This document shows, one piece after another, positions 15,349-22,623 of a DNA stretch of 64,000 nt (position 1 is its first letter; each line of letters starts with the position of its first letter). The stretch lies in the NCBI GenBank assembly GCA_016710965.1, contig JADJTW010000031.1:248001-312000 (forward strand). Reading direction: 5' to 3'. This stretch comes from Flavobacteriales bacterium. Lineage in GTDB: Bacteria; Bacteroidota; Bacteroidia; Flavobacteriales_F; PHOS-HE28. The notes under the pieces were generated by a model. That model did not search any database and was not told the DNA's origin. It worked only from the letters and a program-made list of their open reading frames with translations. A program made the translations under genes and the position numbers.

Positions 15349-17361
15349 ATGGGAAGTGAATTGATGTACTATGTGCCACTGATGGGCGTGGTGGGCCTGG
15401 TAGTGATGATCGCCAAGGCCATGTGGGTGAGCAAGCAGGACGCTGGCGATGCCAACATGAAGGAACTCGCGGGCTATATCGCACGCGGGGCCAGTGCCTT
15501 CCTGAAGGCCGAGTGGAAAGTACTTGGCGTGTTCGCTGCCATCGCCGCCGTGCTGCTCGCCTGGAGCGGGACGCTCGTCGAGCACAGCGACTGGGTCATT
15601 GCGGTAGCCTTCCTCATCGGTGCTTTCTTCAGCGCCTTCGCAGGTTGGATCGGCATGAGCATCGCCACCAAGGCCAATGTGCGCACTACGCACGCAGCAC
15701 GCACCAGCTTGGCTCAAGCGCTCAAGGTGAGCTTCAACGGCGGCACGGTCATGGGCCTTGGTGTTGCGGGCCTGGCCGTGGTCGGCCTCAGTTCGCTCTT
15801 CATTGTGTTCCTCGGCATGTATGTGACCGATGGCAACGCCAATGGAGACCAGATGATGAAATGCCTGGAGGTCCTCGCGGGCTTCTCGCTCGGCGCCGAG
15901 AGCATCGCGCTTTTCGCGCGCGTGGGCGGCGGCATCTATACGAAGGCTGCGGACGTTGGCGCCGACCTCGTAGGCAAGGTGGAAGCCGGCATCCCGGAAG
16001 ATGACGCGCGCAATCCGGCGACCATCGCCGACAACGTGGGCGACAACGTGGGCGACGTGGCTGGCATGGGCGCCGACCTCTTCGGCAGCTACGTGGCGAC
16101 GATGCTGGCGACCATGGTGCTCGGACGCGAAGTGATCAGCCAGGACAACTTCAATGGCATGGGACCGATCCTGCTCCCCATGGTGATCGCGGGCCTGGGC
16201 CTGCTCTTTTCCATCGTGGGCACCTTGTTCGTGCGCATCAATAGCGAAAGCGCCAGCGTGATGGCCGCCTTGAACAAAGGCAACTGGTTCTCCATCCTAT
16301 TCACGGCTGTCGCTGCATACTTCGTCATCGACTGGATGCTGCCGCACACCGTGCATTTCGTTCGCGACGATGTGTACACCGGCATCCTCAAGATCAACAT
16401 CTTCTGGGCCATCGTGCTCGGCCTGGTCGTGGGCGCGCTCATGAGCATGGTTACCGAGTACTACACCAGCATGGGCCGCCGTCCGGTGAACAGCATTGTG
16501 CAGAAGAGCGGCACGGGCCACGGCACCAACGTCATCGGCGGCCTGGCCATGGGCATGGAAAGCACCGTGCTGCCGATCATCATCCTCGCGGCAGGCATCT
16601 ATGGATCGTTCATGCTCGCAGGCATGTACGGCGTGGCGATCGCAGCCGCAGGCATGATGGCCACCACCGCCATGCAGCTGGCGATTGACGCATTCGGCCC
16701 TATCGCCGACAACGCTGGCGGCATCGCCGAGATGAGCGGGCTGCCCAAGGAAGTTCGTGAGCGTACCGACAACCTCGACGCTGTGGGAAACACGACTGCC
16801 GCCACTGGCAAGGGCTTCGCCATCGCCTCGGCTGCACTCACCGCGCTCGCACTGTTCGCAGCCTACGTGGGCATGGCCGGCATCGATGGCATCGACATCT
16901 ACAAGGCCGAGGTGCTTGCCATGCTCTTCGTGGGCGGCATGATCCCCTTCTTCTTCAGCAGCCTTGCCATCAGCGCCGTGGGCAAAGCAGCCATGGACAT
17001 GGTGAAGGAAGTACGCCGACAGTTCCGCGAGATCCCTGGCATCATGGAAGGTACCGGCAAGCCGGAGTATGAGAAGTGCGTGGCCATCAGCACCAAGGCC
17101 TCGATCCGCGAGATGATCGCACCCGGTGCGCTCGCTTTGCTCTCTCCGATCATCGTAGGCTTCTCGTTCGGCCCTGAGGCGCTGGGTGGACTTCTCGCCG
17201 GCATCACCGTCAGCGGCGTGCTCATGGGCATGTTCCAGAACAACGCCGGCGGCGCCTGGGACAATGCCAAGAAGAGCTTCGAGAAGGGCGTGGAGATCGA
17301 CGGGAAGATGTACTACAAGCACAAGGCCGACAAGCCTTCGGCCCCCACCAGGCGGCTGTGA
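15349..17361 (+). CDS. hppA: Membrane-bound K+-dependent pyrophosphatase (H+ or Na+ pump)
   Basis: Couples hydrolysis of pyrophosphate to export of H+ and/or Na+ across the cytoplasmic membrane. 670 aa with about 16 membrane helices. The PPi-binding signature is complete (YTKAADVGADLVGKVE, then PEDDARNPATIADNVGDNVGD), as is the C-terminal site (NNAGGAWDNAKKSFE). The K+-dependence position is Ala (about residue 484) in GNTTAATGKG; Lys there marks the K+-independent class, so this enzyme should need K+. Ion specificity cannot be fixed from these motifs alone. It is preceded by its own promoter and followed 47 bp later by an OmpA-like gene. Confidence 0.95.
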   Translation: MGSELMYYVPLMGVVGLVVMIAKAMWVSKQDAGDANMKELAGYIARGASAFLKAEWKVLGVFAAIAAVLLAWSGTLVEHSDWVIAVAFLIGAFFSAFAGWIGMSIATKANVRTTHAARTSLAQALKVSFNGGTVMGLGVAGLAVVGLSSLFIVFLGMYVTDGNANGDQMMKCLEVLAGFSLGAESIALFARVGGGIYTKAADVGADLVGKVEAGIPEDDARNPATIADNVGDNVGDVAGMGADLFGSYVATMLATMVLGREVISQDNFNGMGPILLPMVIAGLGLLFSIVGTLFVRINSESASVMAALNKGNWFSILFTAVAAYFVIDWMLPHTVHFVRDDVYTGILKINIFWAIVLGLVVGALMSMVTEYYTSMGRRPVNSIVQKSGTGHGTNVIGGLAMGMESTVLPIIILAAGIYGSFMLAGMYGVAIAAAGMMATTAMQLAIDAFGPIADNAGGIAEMSGLPKEVRERTDNLDAVGNTTAATGKGFAIASAALTALALFAAYVGMAGIDGIDIYKAEVLAMLFVGGMIPFFFSSLAISAVGKAAMDMVKEVRRQFREIPGIMEGTGKPEYEKCVAISTKASIREMIAPGALALLSPIIVGFSFGPEALGGLLAGITVSGVLMGMFQNNAGGAWDNAKKSFEKGVEIDGKMYYKHKADKPSAPTRRL

Positions 17362-17408
17362 CGGGAGATACCGTGGGCGATCCATTCAAGGACACAAGTG
17401 GCCCGAGC

Positions 17409-18068
17409 ATGAACATCCTCATCAAGCTCACTTCGCTTGTCGCGCTCATCATCGCACCGCACCTCAACGCAGGCGATCACGCGGCGGCCATCGATGCAGC
17501 CGCCATTTCCGATGCGAGCCGTAGTGCGGTTGAGGCTGCCAGCAACGATGGCAGTACGTCGGCTGAACAGGCTAACGCCGCTGACCCTCGTCCTATGGCC
17601 GTGCGCAACGTGGAGTTCACTCACACCCTGACCACCGGTGCCGTGGTGAATGGATCCGCCAGCGGCATGGAAGCCAGCTTGATGACCTTCATCCAGCGCG
17701 CCATCCCTGCTGACAAGACAACGTGGATCGCCATGAACGAGGTGGTTTACTACGATCAGGGCGATGTGGACATGCATTACAGCGCTGCGCAGTTGGACAA
17801 CCTGGCCGAGATCCTGAAGGCTTATCCAACGTTGAAGATCGAAGTGGGCACCACCGCGCTTGATGTCGCAGCCGCTGAGTCCGCTACGGTCGCGAAGACC
17901 GCTGAAGCGCGCGCCAGCACCATAGCTGCTGCGTTGGCCAAGCGTGGCATCGCCACCGAACGCATAACCACCAAGACCTTCGGCGCCGATGCGCCCTTCG
18001 CCACCAAGCCGCTCTTCCTGGACGGCGCCCCGACGAAAGGCGCGGCGCTGCGCGTGAGCGAACGGTGA
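17409..18068 (+). CDS. OmpA-like C-terminal domain protein
   Basis: 219 aa from ATG 17409, giving a signal peptide MNILIKLTSLVALIIAPHLNAG. Residues 25-110 are Ala-rich without a recognised fold. The C-terminal about 105 residues (VVYYDQGDVDMHYSAAQLDNLAEILKAYP ... AEARASTIAAALAKRGIATERITTKTFG) match the OmpA/MotB peptidoglycan-binding fold: a strand, the helix with DNLAEIL, LKIEVGT, then ARAxxIAAALAKxGI. The usual NRRV signature is shortened to LRVSER at the end. Likely links the outer membrane or periplasm to peptidoglycan. It follows hppA closely and may share its transcript; a terminator follows at 18097. Confidence 0.75.
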   Translation: MNILIKLTSLVALIIAPHLNAGDHAAAIDAAAISDASRSAVEAASNDGSTSAEQANAADPRPMAVRNVEFTHTLTTGAVVNGSASGMEASLMTFIQRAIPADKTTWIAMNEVVYYDQGDVDMHYSAAQLDNLAEILKAYPTLKIEVGTTALDVAAAESATVAKTAEARASTIAAALAKRGIATERITTKTFGADAPFATKPLFLDGAPTKGAALRVSER

Positions 18069-18096
18069 GCTGGGCAGGCAGGAAGTTAATCGATCG

Positions 18097-18127
18097 AAGG
18101 GCTGCCGAAAGGCGGCTCTTCTTGTTC
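18097..18127 (+). terminator. Terminator after the OmpA-like gene
   Basis: Ten-base-pair stem (18097-18106 with 18111-18120, GCTGCC/GGCGGC core, GAAA loop) followed by CTTGTTCC. The remaining bases to 18312 show no convincing gene. Confidence 0.65.
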
Positions 18128-18312
18128 CAACTCTCCGTGCAATCAGTCGTGAGGCGGTGTGGCCTTCCATTCCCCGCTCAGGGCAGCGTGGGTCGCAGGG
18201 ATTCCCCTTTGAGTTGCTTCTTCGTTCCGGTGAGGTGTCGGGGCGGCCTAGGCACCGATGGCGTGCGTTTGGGCTGGCGCGCTCCATGAAGGAGTGATCA
18301 ACCCTTCTCCAA

Positions 18313-18346
18313 CGAACAAGCCCCGGCTGATGTCGGGGCTTGTTCG
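18313..18346. terminator. Hairpin between OmpA-like and dNK genes
   Basis: Perfect 13-bp stem (18313-18325 with 18334-18346, CGAACAAGCCCCG). It lies just 3' of the minus-strand kinase gene and can serve both strands. Confidence 0.65.
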
Positions 18347-18362
18347 GGCGTGATCGTTCCGC

Positions 18363-19157
18363 TCAGCGCTTCTTCGCCAGCACCTTCTTCTTGCTCGTCC
18401 CGTTCTTGCTGGGGAGAGGCTTCAAGGAGCCTTTCTTCAGCGGCTTCATTTGCGCTTTCACCGCTGGCTTCGCGATGGGTTTCGCAATAGGCTTCACCGC
18501 TGCGGTAGGCTTTGCAACAACGCTTGGCGCGGGCTTCTCCAGCGGGAACAGGCCGTGGATCTCGGCGTCGATGGCCCGGATGATCTTGCCCAGGTCCTCG
18601 GGCTCGTTGTGGAAGGCATTGTCCTCCACATCGATCACCAGCAGTTTACCCTTGTCGTACTTCTCGATCCAGCCGTCGTAGCGCTCGTTCAGCCGGCGCA
18701 GGTACTCGATGCTGATGGAGTTCTCGTACTCACGGCCGCGCTCGCCGATCTGCTTCACGAGCTTCTCCACCGGCGCCTGCAGGTAAATGAGCAGGTCGGG
18801 CGGCTGGATGCTCTGCTCCATGTTGAGGAAGAGGCGGTGGTAGTTCTCGAAATCGCGCGTGGTCATGAGCCCCATGGCGTGCAGGTTGGGGGCGAAGATG
18901 TAGGCGTCCTCATAGATGGTGCGGTCCTGCACCACATTGCGGCCGCTCTTGCGGATCTCGATCAACTGCTCGAAGCGCGAGTTGAGGAAGAAGATCTGCA
19001 GGTTGAAGCTCCACCGCTGCATGTCCTTGTAGAAATCGAACAAGTAGGGGTTGTTGTCCACGGCTTCCTGCAGCTGCTCCCATTTGTAGTGCTTGGCCAG
19101 GAGCTGCGTGAGCGTGGTCTTGCCTGCGCCGATGTTGCCTGCGATCGCGATATGCAT
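18363..19157 (-). CDS. Deoxynucleoside kinase with basic Pro/Lys-rich tail
   Basis: Salvage enzyme that phosphorylates deoxynucleosides with ATP; the family includes deoxyadenosine/deoxyguanosine kinases. 264 aa from ATG 19157 (MHIAIAGN); the upstream in-frame extension lacks homology. P-loop GNIGAGKTTL (7-16), catalytic QEAVDNNPYL (about 33), DRTIYEDAYIF (about 76, the DRS-like motif), and a LID-type Arg cluster IGERGREYE (about 135). The core ends near residue 200. A roughly 60-residue tail of repeated KPIAKP/KPL units and a final KKKVLAKKR follows, which is not part of the enzyme family and may bind nucleic acid or be disordered. A second kinase of this family is at 29320. Confidence 0.9.
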   Translation of the reverse strand: MHIAIAGNIGAGKTTLTQLLAKHYKWEQLQEAVDNNPYLFDFYKDMQRWSFNLQIFFLNSRFEQLIEIRKSGRNVVQDRTIYEDAYIFAPNLHAMGLMTTRDFENYHRLFLNMEQSIQPPDLLIYLQAPVEKLVKQIGERGREYENSISIEYLRRLNERYDGWIEKYDKGKLLVIDVEDNAFHNEPEDLGKIIRAIDAEIHGLFPLEKPAPSVVAKPTAAVKPIAKPIAKPAVKAQMKPLKKGSLKPLPSKNGTSKKKVLAKKR

Positions 19158-19238
19158 GCGCGGTGGTTGGAGGTTTTCCCGGATGGATACGGGGAGTGAT
19201 GGTGGTTGGTGGCGTCGCGATGTTCGTGACGGGGAGTG

Positions 19239-19246
19239 CGAAGATA
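19239..19246 (-). promoter_or_regulatory. -7 box TATCTTCG of the dNK gene
   Basis: TATCTTCG on the minus strand, 81 nt upstream of ATG 19157. Confidence 0.45.
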
Positions 19247-19287
19247 CCCGCGCATGCAAGCGCGAACCGGGTTGTGGAAAAGTCGTG

Positions 19288-20097
19288 CTAGCGGTCCTCG
19301 TTCGGGATCGGCCGCACCAGGATCCCCTCGGCCGTGAGGAGATGGAGGTGCCCTCGTTCCACCCGCAGATCGCGCACGATCCCCGCGTCCACAGGCAGCG
19401 GGATCCTCCGGGTGCCGAAACTGCGCATGTCCATCACGTGCAGTCCGTCCTTGCCGAAGGACCAGAGCGCATTGTCGCTCACGCCGAACGATCCGGCACC
19501 GAGGACCGGCAGGGTGCGCATGTACGTTCCGAAGAGATCGAAGACGAGGATGCCATGCGTTGGATCGTTCACGTAAAGGCGGCTCTCGTGCTCCAGCATG
19601 CCGCTGGGTTCCGGCGCGAAACCCAATTGCTGGTCCAGTCGGCCGGTGGTGGCTTGCACGCGCAATTGGGCATCGACCCTGATGAGCGAGAGGTCGCGCT
19701 GGTCGAAGAACCAGAAATGGTTCTGCACGCTCATGCACACGCTGGTCACCTGCGGGTAGCCTTCGCGGGGCAGGTTGATCACGCTGCCCTGCAAGCTGAG
19801 GGTGTTGTCCAGCACGGCGATCTGCCCTTGCTCGGGCGCGAAGAGCATCGGCTTCAACGAATAGAAGGCATCGATGGAGCCGATGCGGCCGAAGGTCTTG
19901 GTGCTGTTGCGCAGCCACGAGCGGCCCTTGGTGTCGAAGATGCGCAGTTCATCGCCCTGCAAGGCGTACACGTTGCCCAGCTCGTCGGTGGTGAAGGTGT
20001 CGAAGCGGCCCTCGATGGTGTAGCTCGCAGGCGGCCGATTGCGCTGCTGCGACGAGCGGCAGCAGCAGGAACAGCGCGAACGGACCAGGCTACGCAT
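19288..20097 (-). CDS. Secreted beta-propeller-like protein, signal peptide frame-shifted
   Basis: 269 aa from ATG 20097, which overlaps the stop of the GH3 gene by one base (TGATG), so translation is probably coupled. The body shows repeated strands (TTDELGNVYALQGDELRIFD, FGRIGSIDAFYSL, HFWFFDQRDLSLIRVD, FGVSDNALWSFGKDGLHVMD) typical of a beta-propeller or six-bladed NHL-like sensor. In the annotated frame the N terminus (SRCSCCCRSSQQR) is not a signal peptide, but the +2 frame over the same bases reads ALFLLLPLVAAAQSAA, an obvious one. Two small indels, real or technical, would restore it. Function unknown. Confidence 0.7.
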   Translation of the reverse strand: MRSLVRSRCSCCCRSSQQRNRPPASYTIEGRFDTFTTDELGNVYALQGDELRIFDTKGRSWLRNSTKTFGRIGSIDAFYSLKPMLFAPEQGQIAVLDNTLSLQGSVINLPREGYPQVTSVCMSVQNHFWFFDQRDLSLIRVDAQLRVQATTGRLDQQLGFAPEPSGMLEHESRLYVNDPTHGILVFDLFGTYMRTLPVLGAGSFGVSDNALWSFGKDGLHVMDMRSFGTRRIPLPVDAGIVRDLRVERGHLHLLTAEGILVRPIPNEDR

Positions 20098-21608
20098 CAG
20101 GCGGTGACAGGCGCAAGGATGGAATCCAGGATCGCTCGATCGTTGCTCAATCGCGGCACCTTGTTCTGACCACCGAGCTTGCCGCGCTGTTTCATCCATT
20201 CGTAGAAGGTGCCGCTGCCCACGGCATGCAGCACCGGACGTCGTAAGGCCATATCGCCCCGCCGTTTGGCATCGTAATCGGAATTGAGCGTGCGCATGGT
20301 GGTGTCCAGCACATCCACGAACCGGGCCATGTCCCCAGGGTGCTGCGCGAATTCCACTACCCATTCATGGCCGCCCTGCGCATCCACGCCCATGTACATG
20401 GGGGCAGCAGTGTACTCGCTCACCACAGCGCCCGTGGCCAGGCATGCCGCCTCGATCCCGCGGTCGGCATTCTCCACCATCAGCTCCTCGCCGAAGGCGT
20501 TGATGAAGCACTTGGTGCGGCCGCTCACCTGCACGCGGTGGGGCTTCACGCTGGTGAAACGCACCGTATCGCCGGGCATGTAGCGCCACAGGCCCGCGTT
20601 GGTGCTGATGACGATGGCGTACTGACGGTCCACCTCAACCTCATGGAGCAGCACCGTGCGCGGCCGTTCCTGCCCCAATTCCTCCACCGGCAGGAACTCG
20701 TAGAAGATGCCGTAATCCAGCATCAGCAGCATATCGTCAGCGCCCTGGCGGTCCTGTATGGCGAAGGATCCCTCGCTGGCGTTGTAGCTCTCGAGGTAGT
20801 TCATCGTGGCCGATGGGATCAGCGCTTCGAACTGCGAGCGGTAGGGCCTGAAGCTTACGCCGCCGTGCATGAAGAGCTCCAGGTTCGGCCACACCTCCAG
20901 GATATTCTGCTTGCCAGCGAGTTCCAGTATGCGTCGCAGCAGCACCAGTGTCCAGGAGGGCACGCCCGCGATGCACCGCACATCCTCCCGCATGGTCTCG
21001 CGCGCCATCTGGTCGATCTTCACCTCCCAGTTCTCCAGCAGTGCCGTCTCTATCACCGGCGTGCGACGCATCTCCACCCACAGCGGCAAATTGCGGATGA
21101 TGATGGCGCTGAGATCGCCGGTATAGGCATCGGCGCGATGCTGCTCGATGGTGCTGCTGCCACCCACCACCAAGCTCATGCCCTGGTACAGTTTGCTCTC
21201 GGGGAAGTGCTGGTAGTGGAAGGCGATGAGGTCCTTGCCTCCCTTGTAGTGGCAATCCTCCAATGCCTCGCGGCTCACGGGGATGTACTTGCTGCGCGCA
21301 CCCGTGGTACCGCTGCTCTTGGCGAACCACCGCATGTCGGTAGGCCAAAGCAGGTTCTGCTCGCCCTTGCGCAGGCGTTCCACGAACGGCTTTACATCCT
21401 CATAGTCCTGAAGCGCCACGCGCTTGCGCAGATCATCGGGATGAGCGATGCCGGAATAATCATGCTTGCGGCCCCATTCCGTGTAGCGCGCTGCATTGAT
21501 CAGGTAATGGAAGACCTCAAGCTGCGCCATGCGCGGGTTCTCCTTGAACAGTTCGATCTGCTGCAGGCGCTTCTTGGTGAGGAAGCTGACGAGCGCGTTG
21601 AGGGCCAT
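20097..21608 (-). CDS. GH3 auxin-responsive promoter family acyl-adenylating protein
   Basis: 503 aa from ATG 21608 (MALNALVSFLTKKRLQQIE), where family homology begins; a longer frame starts at 21683. The adenylate-forming signature FAKSSGTTGARSKYIP at about 100 is the ATP loop of GH3 enzymes. ESYNASEGSFA (about 300), LRYMPGDTVRF-like WRYMPGDTVRF (about 370) and GRTKCFINAFGEELM (about 395) are the conserved nucleotide and substrate motifs. Bacterial homologues are widespread in Bacteroidota, but the acid and amino-acid substrates are not known. It is divergent from DUF2797 and coupled to the propeller gene downstream. Confidence 0.9.
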   Translation of the reverse strand: MALNALVSFLTKKRLQQIELFKENPRMAQLEVFHYLINAARYTEWGRKHDYSGIAHPDDLRKRVALQDYEDVKPFVERLRKGEQNLLWPTDMRWFAKSSGTTGARSKYIPVSREALEDCHYKGGKDLIAFHYQHFPESKLYQGMSLVVGGSSTIEQHRADAYTGDLSAIIIRNLPLWVEMRRTPVIETALLENWEVKIDQMARETMREDVRCIAGVPSWTLVLLRRILELAGKQNILEVWPNLELFMHGGVSFRPYRSQFEALIPSATMNYLESYNASEGSFAIQDRQGADDMLLMLDYGIFYEFLPVEELGQERPRTVLLHEVEVDRQYAIVISTNAGLWRYMPGDTVRFTSVKPHRVQVSGRTKCFINAFGEELMVENADRGIEAACLATGAVVSEYTAAPMYMGVDAQGGHEWVVEFAQHPGDMARFVDVLDTTMRTLNSDYDAKRRGDMALRRPVLHAVGSGTFYEWMKQRGKLGGQNKVPRLSNDRAILDSILAPVTA

Positions 21609-21625
21609 GGCGAAGGTGAGGAGCC

Positions 21626-21644
21626 TATCTTCCGCACCAAGATA
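21626..21644. promoter_or_regulatory. Divergent -7 boxes between GH3 and DUF2797 genes
   Basis: Plus strand TATCTTCC (21626-21633, 24 nt before ATG 21658) and minus strand TATCTTGG (21637-21644, 28 nt before ATG 21608). They point towards each other's template, so the two transcripts would overlap briefly. Confidence 0.4.
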
Positions 21645-21657
21645 ACCACCGGCTGCA

Positions 21658-22449
21658 ATGGGCGATGGCCAACCCCTTTCCAAGATGCGCGCAGAGCTGG
21701 CCGGCAGCGTGCGCTATGTGCTTCCTTTCGAGCAACCGTTGGAGCTCACGCCATTCATCGGCAAGCCATTCACCGTGCGTGCCACCGGCGTGCTCAGTTG
21801 CGTGAGCTGCGGCAAGAAGGTGAAGAAGCTGTTCGCCCAGGGCTTCTGCTACCCGTGCTTCACCAGTGCGCCTGAAGCGGCCGAGTGCATCGTGCATCCT
21901 GAGCTGTGCCGCGCGCATCTGGGCGAAGGCCGCGACCCGGATTGGGAGATCGCGCACCACGCAACGGAGCATATCGTGTACCTGAGCTTCACCGGCAACG
22001 TGAAGGTGGGCGTCACGCGCAGCACGCAGGTGCCGACTCGGTGGATAGACCAGGGAGCGGTGGCCGCGCTCGCGATCGCACGCGTGCCCTATCGCCAGCT
22101 AGCGGGCCTCATCGAAGTGGACCTCAAACGGCTGTTCGCGGACAAGACCAACTGGCGGGCAATGCTCAAGCAAGTACCGCCCGATGCCGGCGCGTTGCAC
22201 GGAGCACGAGCACAAGCCATCGGCGCCTTGCGCACCGATCTGCAGGAGCACCTCCTCCTGACAGAAGAACCGCTCGCGATCACCTACCCCGTGCTGGCCT
22301 ACCCGCCCAAGGTCGCCAGCGTGAACTTGGGGAAGACGCCGGAGGTAAGTGGCTTGCTCATGGGCATCAAGGGCCAGTACCTGATCTGGGAGGACGGCCG
22401 CGTGCTGAACGTGCGCAACCACAGCGGCTATCACGTAGAGGTGGGCTGA
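21658..22449 (+). CDS. DUF2797 protein
   Basis: 263 aa from ATG 21658; ATG 21685 (MRAELAGSV) is the alternative. Matches DUF2797: an early zinc-ribbon-like set of cysteines (LSCVSCGKKVKKLFAQGFCYPCF, about 46-70, plus the later CIVHPELCRAH) and a central VYLSFTGNVKVGVTRSTQVPTRWIDQGA, the GIY-YIG-like strand-helix pattern of this family. Biochemical role is unknown; nucleic acid binding is plausible from the Cys cluster. Followed by a terminator at 22524. Confidence 0.85.
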   Translation: MGDGQPLSKMRAELAGSVRYVLPFEQPLELTPFIGKPFTVRATGVLSCVSCGKKVKKLFAQGFCYPCFTSAPEAAECIVHPELCRAHLGEGRDPDWEIAHHATEHIVYLSFTGNVKVGVTRSTQVPTRWIDQGAVAALAIARVPYRQLAGLIEVDLKRLFADKTNWRAMLKQVPPDAGALHGARAQAIGALRTDLQEHLLLTEEPLAITYPVLAYPPKVASVNLGKTPEVSGLLMGIKGQYLIWEDGRVLNVRNHSGYHVEVG

Positions 22450-22523
22450 CCGCAACCTTTCCCCTCCGCTCCCGTTCCAGCACCCAGGTTTTGGTCAGGT
22501 CAGGAAACTGACATCAGGGCAAG

Positions 22524-22558
22524 CGAAAGCCTCGGAGAGATCCGGGGCTTTCGTGGTT
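22524..22558 (+). terminator. Terminator after DUF2797 gene
   Basis: Stem CGAAAGCCTCGGA / TCCGGGGCTTTCG (22524-22536 with 22541-22553), then TGGTTTT. Confidence 0.75.
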
Positions 22559-22594
22559 TTATCAACAAGCCTTGCGACAGGCGAAGGGCGGGCA

Positions 22595-22602
22595 TAGCTT
22601 CA
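22595..22602 (+). promoter_or_regulatory. -7 box TAGCTTCA of the large T9SS protein gene
   Basis: TAGCTTCA, 21 nt before ATG 22624; a weaker match to TAnnTTTG. Confidence 0.35.
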
Positions 22603-22623
22603 CCTGCCCCAAAACCTACTGCC

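Noticed and set aside
18065..18289. 74-aa open frame after the OmpA-like gene
   Set aside because: Contains the terminator hairpin, has no promoter and no hydrophobic or domain pattern.
20340..21875. 511-aa plus-strand open frame across the GH3 gene
   Set aside because: The minus strand encodes all GH3 motifs; this frame has none.
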